Assembly (NCBI RefSeq): GCF_040081985.1
Contig: NZ_JBEBMH010000013.1
Span: 62,001-126,000, forward strand
Origin: Kumtagia yinganensis
Lineage (GTDB): Bacteria > Pseudomonadota > Alphaproteobacteria > Rhizobiales > Rhizobiaceae
Length of the DNA stretch: 64,000 nucleotides
Direction: 5' to 3'
The position numbers and the translations under genes are program-made. Below the pieces are notes generated by a model. That model had not been told where the DNA came from and searched no databases. It saw nothing but the letters and a program-made list of their open reading frames with translations. Shown piece after piece: positions 52,452 to 63,058 of the stretch. Position 1 is the first letter of the stretch. Each line of letters opens with the position of its first letter.

Positions 52452-55288
52452 GCGATACGAAATCCGGCGACGACAATACGTTGACCGTCAACACCAAGAA
52501 GACGCTGAGCCTGAAACCGGCCGGCGTCACGCAGGGCATCGTGCGCCAGAATTTCTCCCATGGCCGCACGAAGCAGGTCGTCGTCGAAACCAAGAAGCGC
52601 AAGTTCTCGATGCCGGGCGATCGCCAGGAACCGGCGCAGGCTCCGGTGTTGACGCCACGGCCGCAGCAGCAGCCGGCGCCCGCTCCGGCAGCAGCCGCTG
52701 CTCCGCAGCCGGTCGCTCCGAGGCCGCAGCCCACCCCGCCGCCCGTGGTCGCAAAGCCGCAGGTCGCGGCGCCAGTGGTCGCGGCTCCTCCGCCGGTGGC
52801 GGCTCCTCAACCGGCGGCACCGCCCAAGCCGCAACCCACGGTCGCCGCTCAGCCGGCCGCGCCGCGCCCCCAGCCTGCTCCGCAAGCTCCGGTGGCCGCC
52901 AGGCCGCAGCCGGTTGGGTCACGTCCTCAGCCGACCGGACCGCGTCCCCAGTCACCCTCCTCGCGTCCCCAGGCACCGGCGCCGCGCCCGCAGTCCGAGC
53001 GAAGCGGCATGGTGCTGAACGAACTTTCCAGAGGCGAGATCGAGGCCCGCCGCCGCGCACTCGAAGGTTCTCATGCCCGTGAGCAGGAGGATCGCCAGCG
53101 CGCTGTTATCGAAGCCAAGCGCCGCCAGGAAGACGAAGAGCAGCGCAAGCGCGAGCGCGAGGCTTCCGCCCGCCGTCAGGCCGAGGAAGAGGCTCGCCTT
53201 CAGAAGGAAGCCGAAGCCCGCCGCCGCTCGGAGGAAGAAGCGCGCCGGCGTGCGCCGCAGTTGGAACCCAACCAGAGCGACGACGACGCCGAGGTGCGGC
53301 CGCGCGGAGGCGCGGGCGCCGGACTTCGTGGCGCACCGCCGCGCAGGCTGGCTACTCCCGAACTCGCCAAGCCGACGCGCACGCGCGGCGAGGATGACCG
53401 CCGTCGTGGCAAGCTGACCGTCAGTTCCGCGACCGGAGACGAGGATTCGCGTTCGCGCTCGCTCTCGTCGATGCGCCGCCGCCAGGAGAAGTTCAAGCGC
53501 GCCATGCATCAGGAGCCGCGCGAGAAGATTTCGCGCGAGGTCGTGCTGCCGGAGACGATCACCATCCAGGAACTGGCGCAGCGCATGTCCGAGCGCGCGG
53601 TGGACGTCGTCAAGTATTTCATGAAGCAGGGCCAGATTCTCAAGCCCGGCGACGTGCTCGACGCCGACACCGCAGAACTAGTGGCGTCGGAATTCGGCCA
53701 CACGGTTCGCCGTGTCGCGGAGTCCGACATCGAGGAAGGTTTCTTCGGCGGTCCGGACAAGGACGAGGATTTGCAGCCGCGTCCGCCGGTGGTCACCATC
53801 ATGGGCCACGTCGACCACGGCAAGACCTCGCTGCTCGATGCCATCCGCAACGCCAACGTCGTGTCCGGCGAGGCGGGCGGCATCACGCAACACATCGGCG
53901 CCTACCAGGTCGAGAAGAACGGCCAGAAGATCACCTTTATCGACACGCCCGGCCACGCGGCCTTCACGGCGATGCGCGCCCGCGGCGCCAACATCACCGA
54001 CATTGCGGTGCTGGTGGTTGCGGCCGACGATTCGGTCATGCCGCAGACCATCGAGTCGATCAGCCACGCCAAGGCGGCAGGCGTGCCGATCATCGTGGCG
54101 ATCAACAAGATCGACAAGCACGAGGCGGACCCGCAGAAGGTGCGTAGCGAATTGCTGCGCCACGAAGTGTTCGTCGAATCGATGGGCGGCGAGGTGCTCG
54201 ATGTCGAGGTTTCGGCCAAGACGGGCGTGGGTCTCGACAAGCTGCTGGAAGCCATCCTGCTGCAGGCCGAAGTGCTCGATCTCAAGGCCAATCCCGACCG
54301 GACCGCCGAGGGCGTGGTCATCGAAGCCAAGCTCGACAAGGGCCGCGGCCCGGTGGCCACCGTGCTGGTGCAGACCGGCGACCTCCTGGTCGGCGACATC
54401 ATCGTGGCCGGCAACGAATGGGGCCGCGTCCGCGCCCTGATCGACGATCGCGGCGAAACGCTGGAAGGCGCCCTGCCCTCGCAGCCGGTCGAGATTCTCG
54501 GCCTGCAGGGCACGCCGATGGCCGGCGACCGCTTCGCGGTGGTCGACTCGGAGGCCCGCGCCCGCGAGATCACCGAGTACCGCCAGCGCAAGGCGCGCGA
54601 CAAGGCTGCCGCAAGGCATGTCAGCCAGCGCGGCTCGCTGGAGCAGATGATGTCGCAGCTTCAGGCGACCGGCATCAAGGAGTTCCCGCTGGTCATCAAG
54701 GGCGACGTGCAGGGTTCGGTCGAGGCGATCATCGTCGCCCTCGAAAAGCTCGGCACCGACGAGGTGCGCGCGCGCATCGTCCACAGCGGGGCCGGCGCGA
54801 TCACCGAGAGCGACATCACGCTTGCCGAGACGGCGGGCGCGGCAGTCATCGGTTTCAACGTGCGCGCCAATCCGCAGGCGCGCCAGGCGGCTGAGCAGGC
54901 CGGACTCGAAATCCGCTACTACAACATCATCTACAACCTCGTGGATGACGTGAAGGCGGCGATGTCGGGCATGCTGTCGCCGGAACGCCGCGAGACCTTC
55001 ATCGGCAATGCGGAGATCCTCGAGATCTTCGACATTACCAAGCTCGGCAAGGTCGCCGGCTGCCGTATCACCGAGGGCAAGGTGGAGCGTGGCGCGGGCG
55101 TGCGCCTGATCCGCGACAACATTGTTGTCCACGAGGGCACGCTGAAGACGCTGAAGCGGTTCAAGGACGAGGTGTCCGAGGTGCCGGTCGGCCAGGAGTG
55201 CGGCATGGCCTTCCAGAACTACGAGGACATGCGCGTCGGCGACGTCATCGAATGCTTCCGCGTCGAGATGGTGACCAGGTCACTTTGA
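52448..55288 (+). CDS. infB: Translation initiation factor IF-2
   Basis: A 946-residue GTPase that brings initiator tRNA to the ribosome. A long N-terminal region has a Pro/Ala/Gln-rich stretch (about 55-185) and a charged Glu/Arg helix (about 195-285). The G domain follows with GHVDHGKTSLLDA (from about residue 453), DTPGHAAF and NKIDK. Domains II-IV end in VGDVIECFRVEMVTRSL. The start overlaps the YlxR-L7Ae stop (ATGA). The stop overlaps the likely TTG start of a membrane protein gene. Confidence 0.97.
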   Translation: MSDTKSGDDNTLTVNTKKTLSLKPAGVTQGIVRQNFSHGRTKQVVVETKKRKFSMPGDRQEPAQAPVLTPRPQQQPAPAPAAAAAPQPVAPRPQPTPPPVVAKPQVAAPVVAAPPPVAAPQPAAPPKPQPTVAAQPAAPRPQPAPQAPVAARPQPVGSRPQPTGPRPQSPSSRPQAPAPRPQSERSGMVLNELSRGEIEARRRALEGSHAREQEDRQRAVIEAKRRQEDEEQRKREREASARRQAEEEARLQKEAEARRRSEEEARRRAPQLEPNQSDDDAEVRPRGGAGAGLRGAPPRRLATPELAKPTRTRGEDDRRRGKLTVSSATGDEDSRSRSLSSMRRRQEKFKRAMHQEPREKISREVVLPETITIQELAQRMSERAVDVVKYFMKQGQILKPGDVLDADTAELVASEFGHTVRRVAESDIEEGFFGGPDKDEDLQPRPPVVTIMGHVDHGKTSLLDAIRNANVVSGEAGGITQHIGAYQVEKNGQKITFIDTPGHAAFTAMRARGANITDIAVLVVAADDSVMPQTIESISHAKAAGVPIIVAINKIDKHEADPQKVRSELLRHEVFVESMGGEVLDVEVSAKTGVGLDKLLEAILLQAEVLDLKANPDRTAEGVVIEAKLDKGRGPVATVLVQTGDLLVGDIIVAGNEWGRVRALIDDRGETLEGALPSQPVEILGLQGTPMAGDRFAVVDSEARAREITEYRQRKARDKAAARHVSQRGSLEQMMSQLQATGIKEFPLVIKGDVQGSVEAIIVALEKLGTDEVRARIVHSGAGAITESDITLAETAGAAVIGFNVRANPQARQAAEQAGLEIRYYNIIYNLVDDVKAAMSGMLSPERRETFIGNAEILEIFDITKLGKVAGCRITEGKVERGAGVRLIRDNIVVHEGTLKTLKRFKDEVSEVPVGQECGMAFQNYEDMRVGDVIECFRVEMVTRSL

Positions 55289-55722
55289 TCGGTTCGCGTC
55301 CTGCGTTCAAGATTGGAGCGGCGGCATTCACCGCCGCTCTCGTCTACACAGGAGCGGCTCTGGCCGAAGTCTGCGACAAGGTTGCTCCTGACTGGAACCC
55401 GGACTTGGGGCCGGCAACCGTAGGGAGCGAAGTTTTTCAGCTTGTCGTGTCGCCGGTATACATTTCAATTCTTGGATTGGCGGGCCTGGCAATAGCGATA
55501 GCCCGTTCCTTCCTGGCCTACTTCGTCGGCACAGGGTGCGTTCTCTTCGCCATCGCCATTTTCCTGGCGGACGGGCTTGAAAACGAGATCATTCAGGCGG
55601 CTGCACGGGAAGGCTGCATAACCGGTCAGCCGGTCATGGAAACGGCTTACGCAGTGACGGGACTTTTGGCGTTGGCTGCTGGGCTGATTGCAAGAAATCG
55701 CCGGATGAGAAATTCAAGCTAA
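55285..55722 (+). CDS. Hypothetical membrane protein between infB and rbfA
   Basis: A 145-residue protein starting at a TTG that overlaps the infB stop (TTGA), which would couple the two. It has a signal-like first helix (AFKIGAAAFTAALVYTGAALA), a short periplasmic segment with Cys (EVCDKVAPDWNPDLG) and about three further helices. Its codon use is visibly richer in A/T than that of infB or rbfA. Most relatives have infB and rbfA adjacent, so this is probably an insertion. No family was recognised. Confidence 0.6.
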   Translation: MIGSRPAFKIGAAAFTAALVYTGAALAEVCDKVAPDWNPDLGPATVGSEVFQLVVSPVYISILGLAGLAIAIARSFLAYFVGTGCVLFAIAIFLADGLENEIIQAAAREGCITGQPVMETAYAVTGLLALAAGLIARNRRMRNSS

Positions 55723-55752
55723 GTACTCAGCGAACTAGAAGAAGAAGAGCTT

Positions 55753-56148
55753 ATGACCACCGGCCCATCCCAGCGCATGCTTCGCGTCGGCGAACAGGTG
55801 CGCCACGCCCTGTCCGACGTTCTCACACGCGGCGAGGTGCGTGACGACATCATCGAATCCACGGTGATCTCGATCTCCGAGGTGCGCATGTCGCCGGACC
55901 TCAAGATCGCCACCGCCTTCGTCTCGCCACTGGGTGCGGCCGACAATGACGCGGTGATCAAGGCGCTGGCGCGGAACGCAAAATTCATCCGGGGCCGGGT
56001 CTCGGGCGCGCTGCGGCAGATGCGGTCGATGCCGGAATTCCGCTTCCGCCTCGACACCAGCTACGACAACATGTCCAAGATTGATCAGCTCCTACGTTCG
56101 CCGGAAGTGGCGCGCGACCTGGCAAAAGACGAGAAAGAAGAAGACTGA
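55753..56148 (+). CDS. rbfA: Ribosome-binding factor A
   Basis: A 131-residue KH-like cold-shock/ribosome assembly factor acting on the 30S 5' region. It has QRMLRVGEQVRHALSDVL, VRMSPDLKIATAFVSPLG and the KH-type RGRVSGALRQMRSMPEFRF, ending in an acidic tail. AGAAGAAGAAGAG lies upstream. It overlaps truB by 1 bp (TGATG). Confidence 0.95.
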   Translation: MTTGPSQRMLRVGEQVRHALSDVLTRGEVRDDIIESTVISISEVRMSPDLKIATAFVSPLGAADNDAVIKALARNAKFIRGRVSGALRQMRSMPEFRFRLDTSYDNMSKIDQLLRSPEVARDLAKDEKEED

Positions 56149-57116
56149 TGGGCCGTCGCGGCAAGAAGAAGGGCCGGCCGGTCTCCGGCTGGCTGATCCT
56201 GGACAAGCCGGTCGGCATGGGTTCGACCGAGGCTGTCGCCAAGATCAAGTGGCTGTTCCAGGCAGAGAAGGCCGGACACGCCGGCACGCTCGATCCGCTG
56301 GCGTCGGGTATGCTGCCGATCGCGCTGGGCGAGGCGACGAAGACGGTGCCCTATGTGCAGGACGGCGCGAAAGTCTACCGCTTCACCGTCGCCTGGGGCG
56401 AGGAGCGCTCGACCGACGACCTTGAAGGGCCGGTGACGAAATCGTCCGACACGCGGCCGGTGCAAGCCGACATCGCTGCGCATCTGCCGAAATACACCGG
56501 CGTGATCATGCAGACGCCGCCGCAGTTCTCGGCCATCAAGATCGCCGGCGAACGCGCCTACGACCTCGCCCGCGAGGGCGAGACGGTCGACATTCCGGCC
56601 CGCGAGGTCGAGATCGGCCGGCTGGATATCATCGAGCATTCCGGCGACCGCACTGTCTTCGAGGTCCAATGCGGCAAGGGCACCTATGTGCGCTCGCTGG
56701 CGCGCGACCTCGGCCGCGACCTCGGCTGCTACGGCCATATCGCCGAACTCAGGCGCACCGAGGTCGACCCGTTCACGCCGGAGGATTTTGTCGTCCTGAC
56801 CGACCTGGAAGCGGCCGCGCCGAAGCGGGAAGAGGCCGACGCCGAGGGCGCCCGCCCGTTCGTGCCGCAGGCCGAGCGTTTCGCGGCGATCGACGCTTTT
56901 CTGGTCGATACGGGCGCGGCTCTCGACTGCCTGCCGCAGGTGGCGGTCACCGACGACGCGGCGGCAAAACTCAGGCTCGGCAATTCGATCATCCTGCGCG
57001 GCCGCGACGCGCCGGTGCAGGCGGACGAGGCCTGTGCCACCGCGCGCGGGCGGCTGGTGGCGATCGGCGAGATCGAAGCCGGCCTGTTCAAGCCGAAACG
57101 GGTTTTTGCCGGCTGA
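56148..57116 (+). CDS. truB: tRNA pseudouridine(55) synthase
   Basis: A 322-residue enzyme that makes pseudouridine 55 in tRNA. The catalytic Asp49 lies in GHAGTLDPLASGMLPI; KPVGMGSTEAV and GTYVRSLARDLG are family motifs. The C-terminal PUA-like extension includes GNSIILRGRDAP. The start overlaps rbfA. The next core gene, rpsO, normally follows closely but is displaced here by about 1.5 kb. Confidence 0.96.
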   Translation: MGRRGKKKGRPVSGWLILDKPVGMGSTEAVAKIKWLFQAEKAGHAGTLDPLASGMLPIALGEATKTVPYVQDGAKVYRFTVAWGEERSTDDLEGPVTKSSDTRPVQADIAAHLPKYTGVIMQTPPQFSAIKIAGERAYDLAREGETVDIPAREVEIGRLDIIEHSGDRTVFEVQCGKGTYVRSLARDLGRDLGCYGHIAELRRTEVDPFTPEDFVVLTDLEAAAPKREEADAEGARPFVPQAERFAAIDAFLVDTGAALDCLPQVAVTDDAAAKLRLGNSIILRGRDAPVQADEACATARGRLVAIGEIEAGLFKPKRVFAG

Positions 57117-57311
57117 CCAGGCAAGGAATGAGGAAGGACTGGCTGCGCGGCCAGTCGTCCTCGCGGTCCAAACGTCTCCGATCGTCCTCCGAGCGGTCAC
57201 CTTCTCCAACGGACGAGCGATGATCCTTGCGGACAGCACGGATCGACGCCACGCCGCGAAAATTTTCGCGTTGGCCTTCGCTCCTTCGCCGTCGCGTACT
57301 GCCGCGCGGCC

Positions 57312-58346
57312 TCAGGACGTGTCGGGAGACTGCAGTATCCAGCAGGCAAGCCCGTGAACGACGTCCAGCACCTCGTGCACCTCATGGGTGGGTTTTCGGC
57401 GCCAGCCCGGCGGGCGGCCGGGTTTCAGCGGCTCTATCCGCTGAAACTCGACCTTGCCGCGAGTTTCTTTGTTTCTCGCGCCTGCGGCGACATGACCTCC
57501 AGCCTGAGCAGCCGCGCTACCGGCCGCACTGTCTCGCGCAATCGCGGCGTCACGAGCTTCCCTCCTCCGCGCAAGCACGACATCGCGCCGCGCCTTCCAG
57601 CGGGCAAAACGTCTTGCCTGGCCCGGCAGATCGTCCAGGGCGGCAGCCAGCGCTTGCAGTCGGAGCGCCAGACGCTCCGCGTTTATCGGATCACGAGGCG
57701 ATGGCGGTCGTGGAAAGGAAGATGGATCGGCGACGCCGGGAAACAGGATGCGCGGCACGCTGTGCGCGGGCTGGTAGCGGCGCTGGACGCGGAACGGGTC
57801 TCGCAGCGGATCGAGCAGCGGCAGGCTGAGCCGTTTCGGGCGGGCGGCGCGGATTTCCGCGGCCCGCCTGGCGGCTGCGGCACGCCTGAGATCGTCGCGC
57901 GACAGGGTGACGGCGATGCCGAAGCCGCGCAGCAGCGGTTCCGGGTTTTTCGGTTTCGGCTTTCGGGGTCGCAGCGGCGGTAGGGTCACCACCAGCCCGC
58001 GCGCGGCCACGATGATCAGGCGGCGCGCTGCCGCTTCGGCCGGACGCAGCAGTCTGAGAACGGCGCGGTGGAGACGGCGGGGAAGGGTAAGTGCCGGGGA
58101 CAGTTTACTTTTTTCCGCCCGCGCCCGCCTTGAAGCGGCCGCGCCCTTCCGCGGAAAGAAAAAAAACTGTCCCCCAGCGCCAGGCTGCTCAGCGCCAGGC
58201 TCGCCAGCGCCCAACCCGGCACCGGCGTCGTGCCCGGCTGCATCACCAGGCGTGACGACCGCACCCAGCCCGGCCATGGCGACGAGCATGGCGAGGATTT
58301 GCCTCAGCGCCTCCCGGTTCTTCTCGATCGCCGCATTCCAGTCCAT
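57312..58346 (-). CDS. Arg/Ala/Pro-rich hypothetical protein with an embedded palindromic element
   Basis: A 344-residue, very basic protein of unknown function on the strand opposite to the translation cluster. It begins MDWNAAIEKNREALRQILAM with one hydrophobic segment (LAMLVAMAGLGAVVTPG), then LPRRLHRAVLRLLRPAEAAA, RRLIIVAARGLVVTLPPL, and a later block around LRLQALAAALDDLPGQARRF. Residues about 65-90 (GGQFFFFPRKGAAASRRAR and onward) are encoded by the palindromic repeat at 58096-58174. Start uncertain: GTG 58376 is an alternative. I recall similar rhizobial proteins, but no domain was recognised. Confidence 0.6.
   Translation of the reverse strand: MDWNAAIEKNREALRQILAMLVAMAGLGAVVTPGDAAGHDAGAGLGAGEPGAEQPGAGGQFFFFPRKGAAASRRARAEKSKLSPALTLPRRLHRAVLRLLRPAEAAARRLIIVAARGLVVTLPPLRPRKPKPKNPEPLLRGFGIAVTLSRDDLRRAAAARRAAEIRAARPKRLSLPLLDPLRDPFRVQRRYQPAHSVPRILFPGVADPSSFPRPPSPRDPINAERLALRLQALAAALDDLPGQARRFARWKARRDVVLARRREARDAAIARDSAAGSAAAQAGGHVAAGARNKETRGKVEFQRIEPLKPGRPPGWRRKPTHEVHEVLDVVHGLACWILQSPDTS
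58096..58174. repeat. 79-bp palindromic REP-like element
   Basis: Left arm 58096-58118 begins GGGGACAGTTTACTTTTTTC. Right arm 58151-58174 is its near reverse complement and ends AAAAAAAACTGTCCCC; both flank a GCGG/CCGC-rich inner hairpin. The layout is that of a REP or short MITE-like palindrome. It lies inside a coding frame and is translated without breaking it. Confidence 0.7.
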
Positions 58347-58622
58347 CGCCAACACAGCCGTTTCCTTTTCCGACACGGTCGGAGAGGATTATCGGCGAGG
58401 TCGGGAGGGGCGGGGAAAGCTTTCGGGAAAATATTCCTGACGGATGCTGACATGCGCGGGCTTTCCTGCCCCGAAACCCACACGATGCAAGGGGTATGGC
58501 TTTTGCCAGAAAATTGCACTATATGCGCGCCATCGCACAAAAACGAGCGATGCTAACGGCCCCTGCTGGACGACATCCCGGCTGAGGGCATCCCGTTTCC
58601 TCCAGATACAAGGAAAAACGCG

Positions 58623-58892
58623 ATGTCGATCACTGCTGATCGCAAGAAAGAACTTATGACGGAATACGCGACCAAGGCGGGAGACACCGGGTCCCCCGAA
58701 GTCCAGGTCGCCATTCTCTCGGAGCGGATCAAGAACCTGACCGAGCACTTCAAGGGCCATGTGAAGGATAACCATTCCCGCCGCGGCCTGCTCGCTCTGG
58801 TGTCGCAGCGCCGCCGCCTGCTCGACTATCTGAAGGGCAAGGACGAAGGCCGCTACGCGACGCTGATCGAAAAGCTCGGCTTGCGCCGCTGA
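58623..58892 (+). CDS. rpsO: 30S ribosomal protein S15
   Basis: An 89-residue ribosomal protein that binds the central domain of 16S rRNA. It has the start MSITADRKKELMTEYATKAG, then DTGSPEVQVAILSERIKNLT and the C-terminal RRRLLDYLKGKDEGRYATLI. The length is standard. CAAGGAAAAACG precedes the ATG. The 276-bp gap upstream must contain its promoter because the preceding gene is on the other strand. A strong terminator follows, before pnp. Confidence 0.97.
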   Translation: MSITADRKKELMTEYATKAGDTGSPEVQVAILSERIKNLTEHFKGHVKDNHSRRGLLALVSQRRRLLDYLKGKDEGRYATLIEKLGLRR

Positions 58893-58898
58893 CGAACT

Positions 58899-58931
58899 GA
58901 CCGGCGGGCTTTTTGACGAAGCCCGCCGGTC
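58899..58931 (+). terminator. Hairpin terminator after rpsO
   Basis: A 12-bp stem GACCGGCGGGCT / AGCCCGCCGGTC with a TTTTGACGA loop starts 6 bp after the rpsO stop. There is no T-run after the stem. The following 280 bp to pnp hold no gene that I recognise. Confidence 0.7.
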
Positions 58932-59211
58932 GCGCATTCGGGCATCGCGCAGGCGATACCCGCCGGATTGCCGCAAAGGCAGCTCACGCCGCCGGAAAAG
59001 CGATCCGACCGACGGGACGGTTCCGAGGGCGGAACCGCACCGCCCATGGACCGGTCATGGGGCAGGATTACAGGATGCCCGGAGACGCCCGCTCGTCGAC
59101 AAACCGGACCTCCCGCTGTCTTGCCCGTGGCTCGTCCGACACGAAGCCAATAGGGGGCGCGCCGCCGGCAATGGGGCCGGAGCGGCGCCGCCCGCACAGC
59201 AAGGACAAGAC

Positions 59212-61353
<2,142 letters not shown>

Positions 61354-61376
61354 TCCACTCAGGTGGAAACATCTTC

Positions 61377-61404
61377 AAGGGCGCGATCGCAAGATCGCGC
61401 CCTT
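61377..61404 (+). terminator. Intrinsic-type terminator of pnp
   Basis: A perfect 12-bp stem AAGGGCGCGATC / GATCGCGCCCTT closes on a GCAA tetraloop and is followed by a weak TGCATTT tract, 24 bp beyond the pnp stop. Confidence 0.8.
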
Positions 61405-61425
61405 TGCATTTCCGGGAGGCTCGCC

Positions 61426-61968
61426 ATGAGCGACATTCAGACAAGCTTGAGAAGGATCGATGTTCCGCAAAGCGACGTTGGCGCTCCTACACCGCTCGTC
61501 TTCGCCGAGGAGAATAAGCTCCTTTTCGGCTACTATGTGCAAACCCATGCTGGAAACGAGCCTTTTGATACCTGTGCGATCGTCCGCGTCGAGTCATACC
61601 TTGCGTTGAAGTTCGGTTACCCGAACGACGAGGCGATTGGTGGCCATCGCTATGCGCCGATCGGGCTGCGTCCCTGCAGCGCTTATGAGGTTCTCGATTC
61701 CGAATGGATTCGGGAGATTGTGGAAGCGAATCGGGTGCATCCACATCACTCAGACCGGATGTTCATTTCCGATCGGCATTTCATCTTCACGTTCCATGAA
61801 TCCGTGCTCGAATTCATCACTAACGATGAACTGGTCATATCCCGGTCGCGTGGCGAACTGCGCGACCTCATCTATGCCGAGGCAAGTCGGCAGGCGGCAG
61901 CACGACAAGCTGAGGTTGTTCGAATTGCTGAGGACCTCATCGCCAGACGATCGAGGTCAGATGGGTAG
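61426..61968 (+). CDS. Hypothetical protein downstream of pnp
   Basis: A 180-residue cytoplasmic protein with no recognised family. It has balanced composition, aromatic-rich segments (LLFGYYVQTHAG, FISDRHFIFTFHES) and an Arg/Ala-rich C-terminal helix. The ATG at 61426 follows GGGAGG. Its codon use is richer in A/T than pnp. It ends 45 bp before the RsmC-like gene and may be co-transcribed with it. Confidence 0.7.
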   Translation: MSDIQTSLRRIDVPQSDVGAPTPLVFAEENKLLFGYYVQTHAGNEPFDTCAIVRVESYLALKFGYPNDEAIGGHRYAPIGLRPCSAYEVLDSEWIREIVEANRVHPHHSDRMFISDRHFIFTFHESVLEFITNDELVISRSRGELRDLIYAEASRQAAARQAEVVRIAEDLIARRSRSDG

Positions 61969-62013
61969 AACTCACTGCAATGATCTTAGCTTGATCCAAG
62001 ACGGTGCTCCTGA

Positions 62014-63033
62014 ATGAGCCGCGAATCCCTCGATACCCTGTTTTATCCCTTCAATTCCGGTGCGCTGTATCCGCCTGGAAGCGATCAGCGCGTGCTGTTT
62101 CTCGGCGCGGAGCAGGGTTTCCGATTGCGGGAAGACTTTGCTGCGCGGTGGAGTCTCGTCCAAGGTTTCCGGCCTTCGTTCCGGGCGTTGCAGAATGCCG
62201 GCTGTGAAGTCTCGCCAATCTCCAAAGAAGAAAACTACGACGCCGCGCTGGTGCTATGCGGACGGCATCGCGGCGAGAACGAGTTGCGGATTGCCGATGC
62301 TATCGCGAGGACGCGGTCCGGTGGCCTGATCGTGGTGGCCGGCGGCAAGGATGACGGCATCGCGAGCGTGCGCAAACGGATGGCCGATTTGGTCGCTGTC
62401 GATGGGCATCTGCCGAAATATCATGGTATCGTCTTCTGGTTCCCGCGCCCGGATGATGGGGACGCGATTGCGCAAACGCTTCGCGACGGCGCGAAGGCTA
62501 ACCTCGTAGACGGCCGCTTCCGCACGGCGCCGGGCATGTTTTCGCATGATCGCGTCGATGCCGGTTCGAAACTGCTCGCCGAAAACCTTCCCGACCAACT
62601 CTCCGGCCGCGTTGCCGATTTCTGCGCGGGCTGGGGATATCTGGCGTCGGAGATCGCCGAGCGATTTCCAAAGGTGACGGCGCTTGACCTTTACGAAGCC
62701 GATTTCGCCTCTCTCGAGGCGGCCAAGGCGAATCTCGCCGGCATCCAGTCGCCGCCGCTCCGCTTCCTCTGGCACGATCTCGCCGGCGAACCGGTGACGG
62801 AGCGTTATGACGCGATCGTCATGAACCCGCCCTTCCACACCGGGCGGCGCGCCGAACCGGAACTTGGGCAGGTCATCATCAAGACGGCGGTGAAAGCACT
62901 CAAGCCGGGCGGGCGGCTTTATCTGGTCGCCAATCGGCAGTTGCCCTACGAAAAGATGCTGGCCGGTTCGGTGTCCGAATTCAGCGAGATTGCCGGCGAC
63001 CGCGCCTTCAAGGTTTTCGCGGCACGACGTTGA
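62014..63033 (+). CDS. RsmC-like 16S rRNA (guanine-N2) methyltransferase
   Basis: A 339-residue protein with a degenerate N-terminal methyltransferase-like half and a C-terminal class I domain. It has the SAM strand VADFCAGWGYLASEIAERF, an acidic loop LDLYEADFASLE and the catalytic N271-PPF in VMNPPFHTGRRAE. This two-half layout is that of RsmC, which methylates G1207 of 16S rRNA. The symbol is withheld because RlmG is closely related. Confidence 0.85.
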   Translation: MSRESLDTLFYPFNSGALYPPGSDQRVLFLGAEQGFRLREDFAARWSLVQGFRPSFRALQNAGCEVSPISKEENYDAALVLCGRHRGENELRIADAIARTRSGGLIVVAGGKDDGIASVRKRMADLVAVDGHLPKYHGIVFWFPRPDDGDAIAQTLRDGAKANLVDGRFRTAPGMFSHDRVDAGSKLLAENLPDQLSGRVADFCAGWGYLASEIAERFPKVTALDLYEADFASLEAAKANLAGIQSPPLRFLWHDLAGEPVTERYDAIVMNPPFHTGRRAEPELGQVIIKTAVKALKPGGRLYLVANRQLPYEKMLAGSVSEFSEIAGDRAFKVFAARR

Positions 63034-63058
63034 AGCCTGCTGTTCCGGTCGGCTCGGA

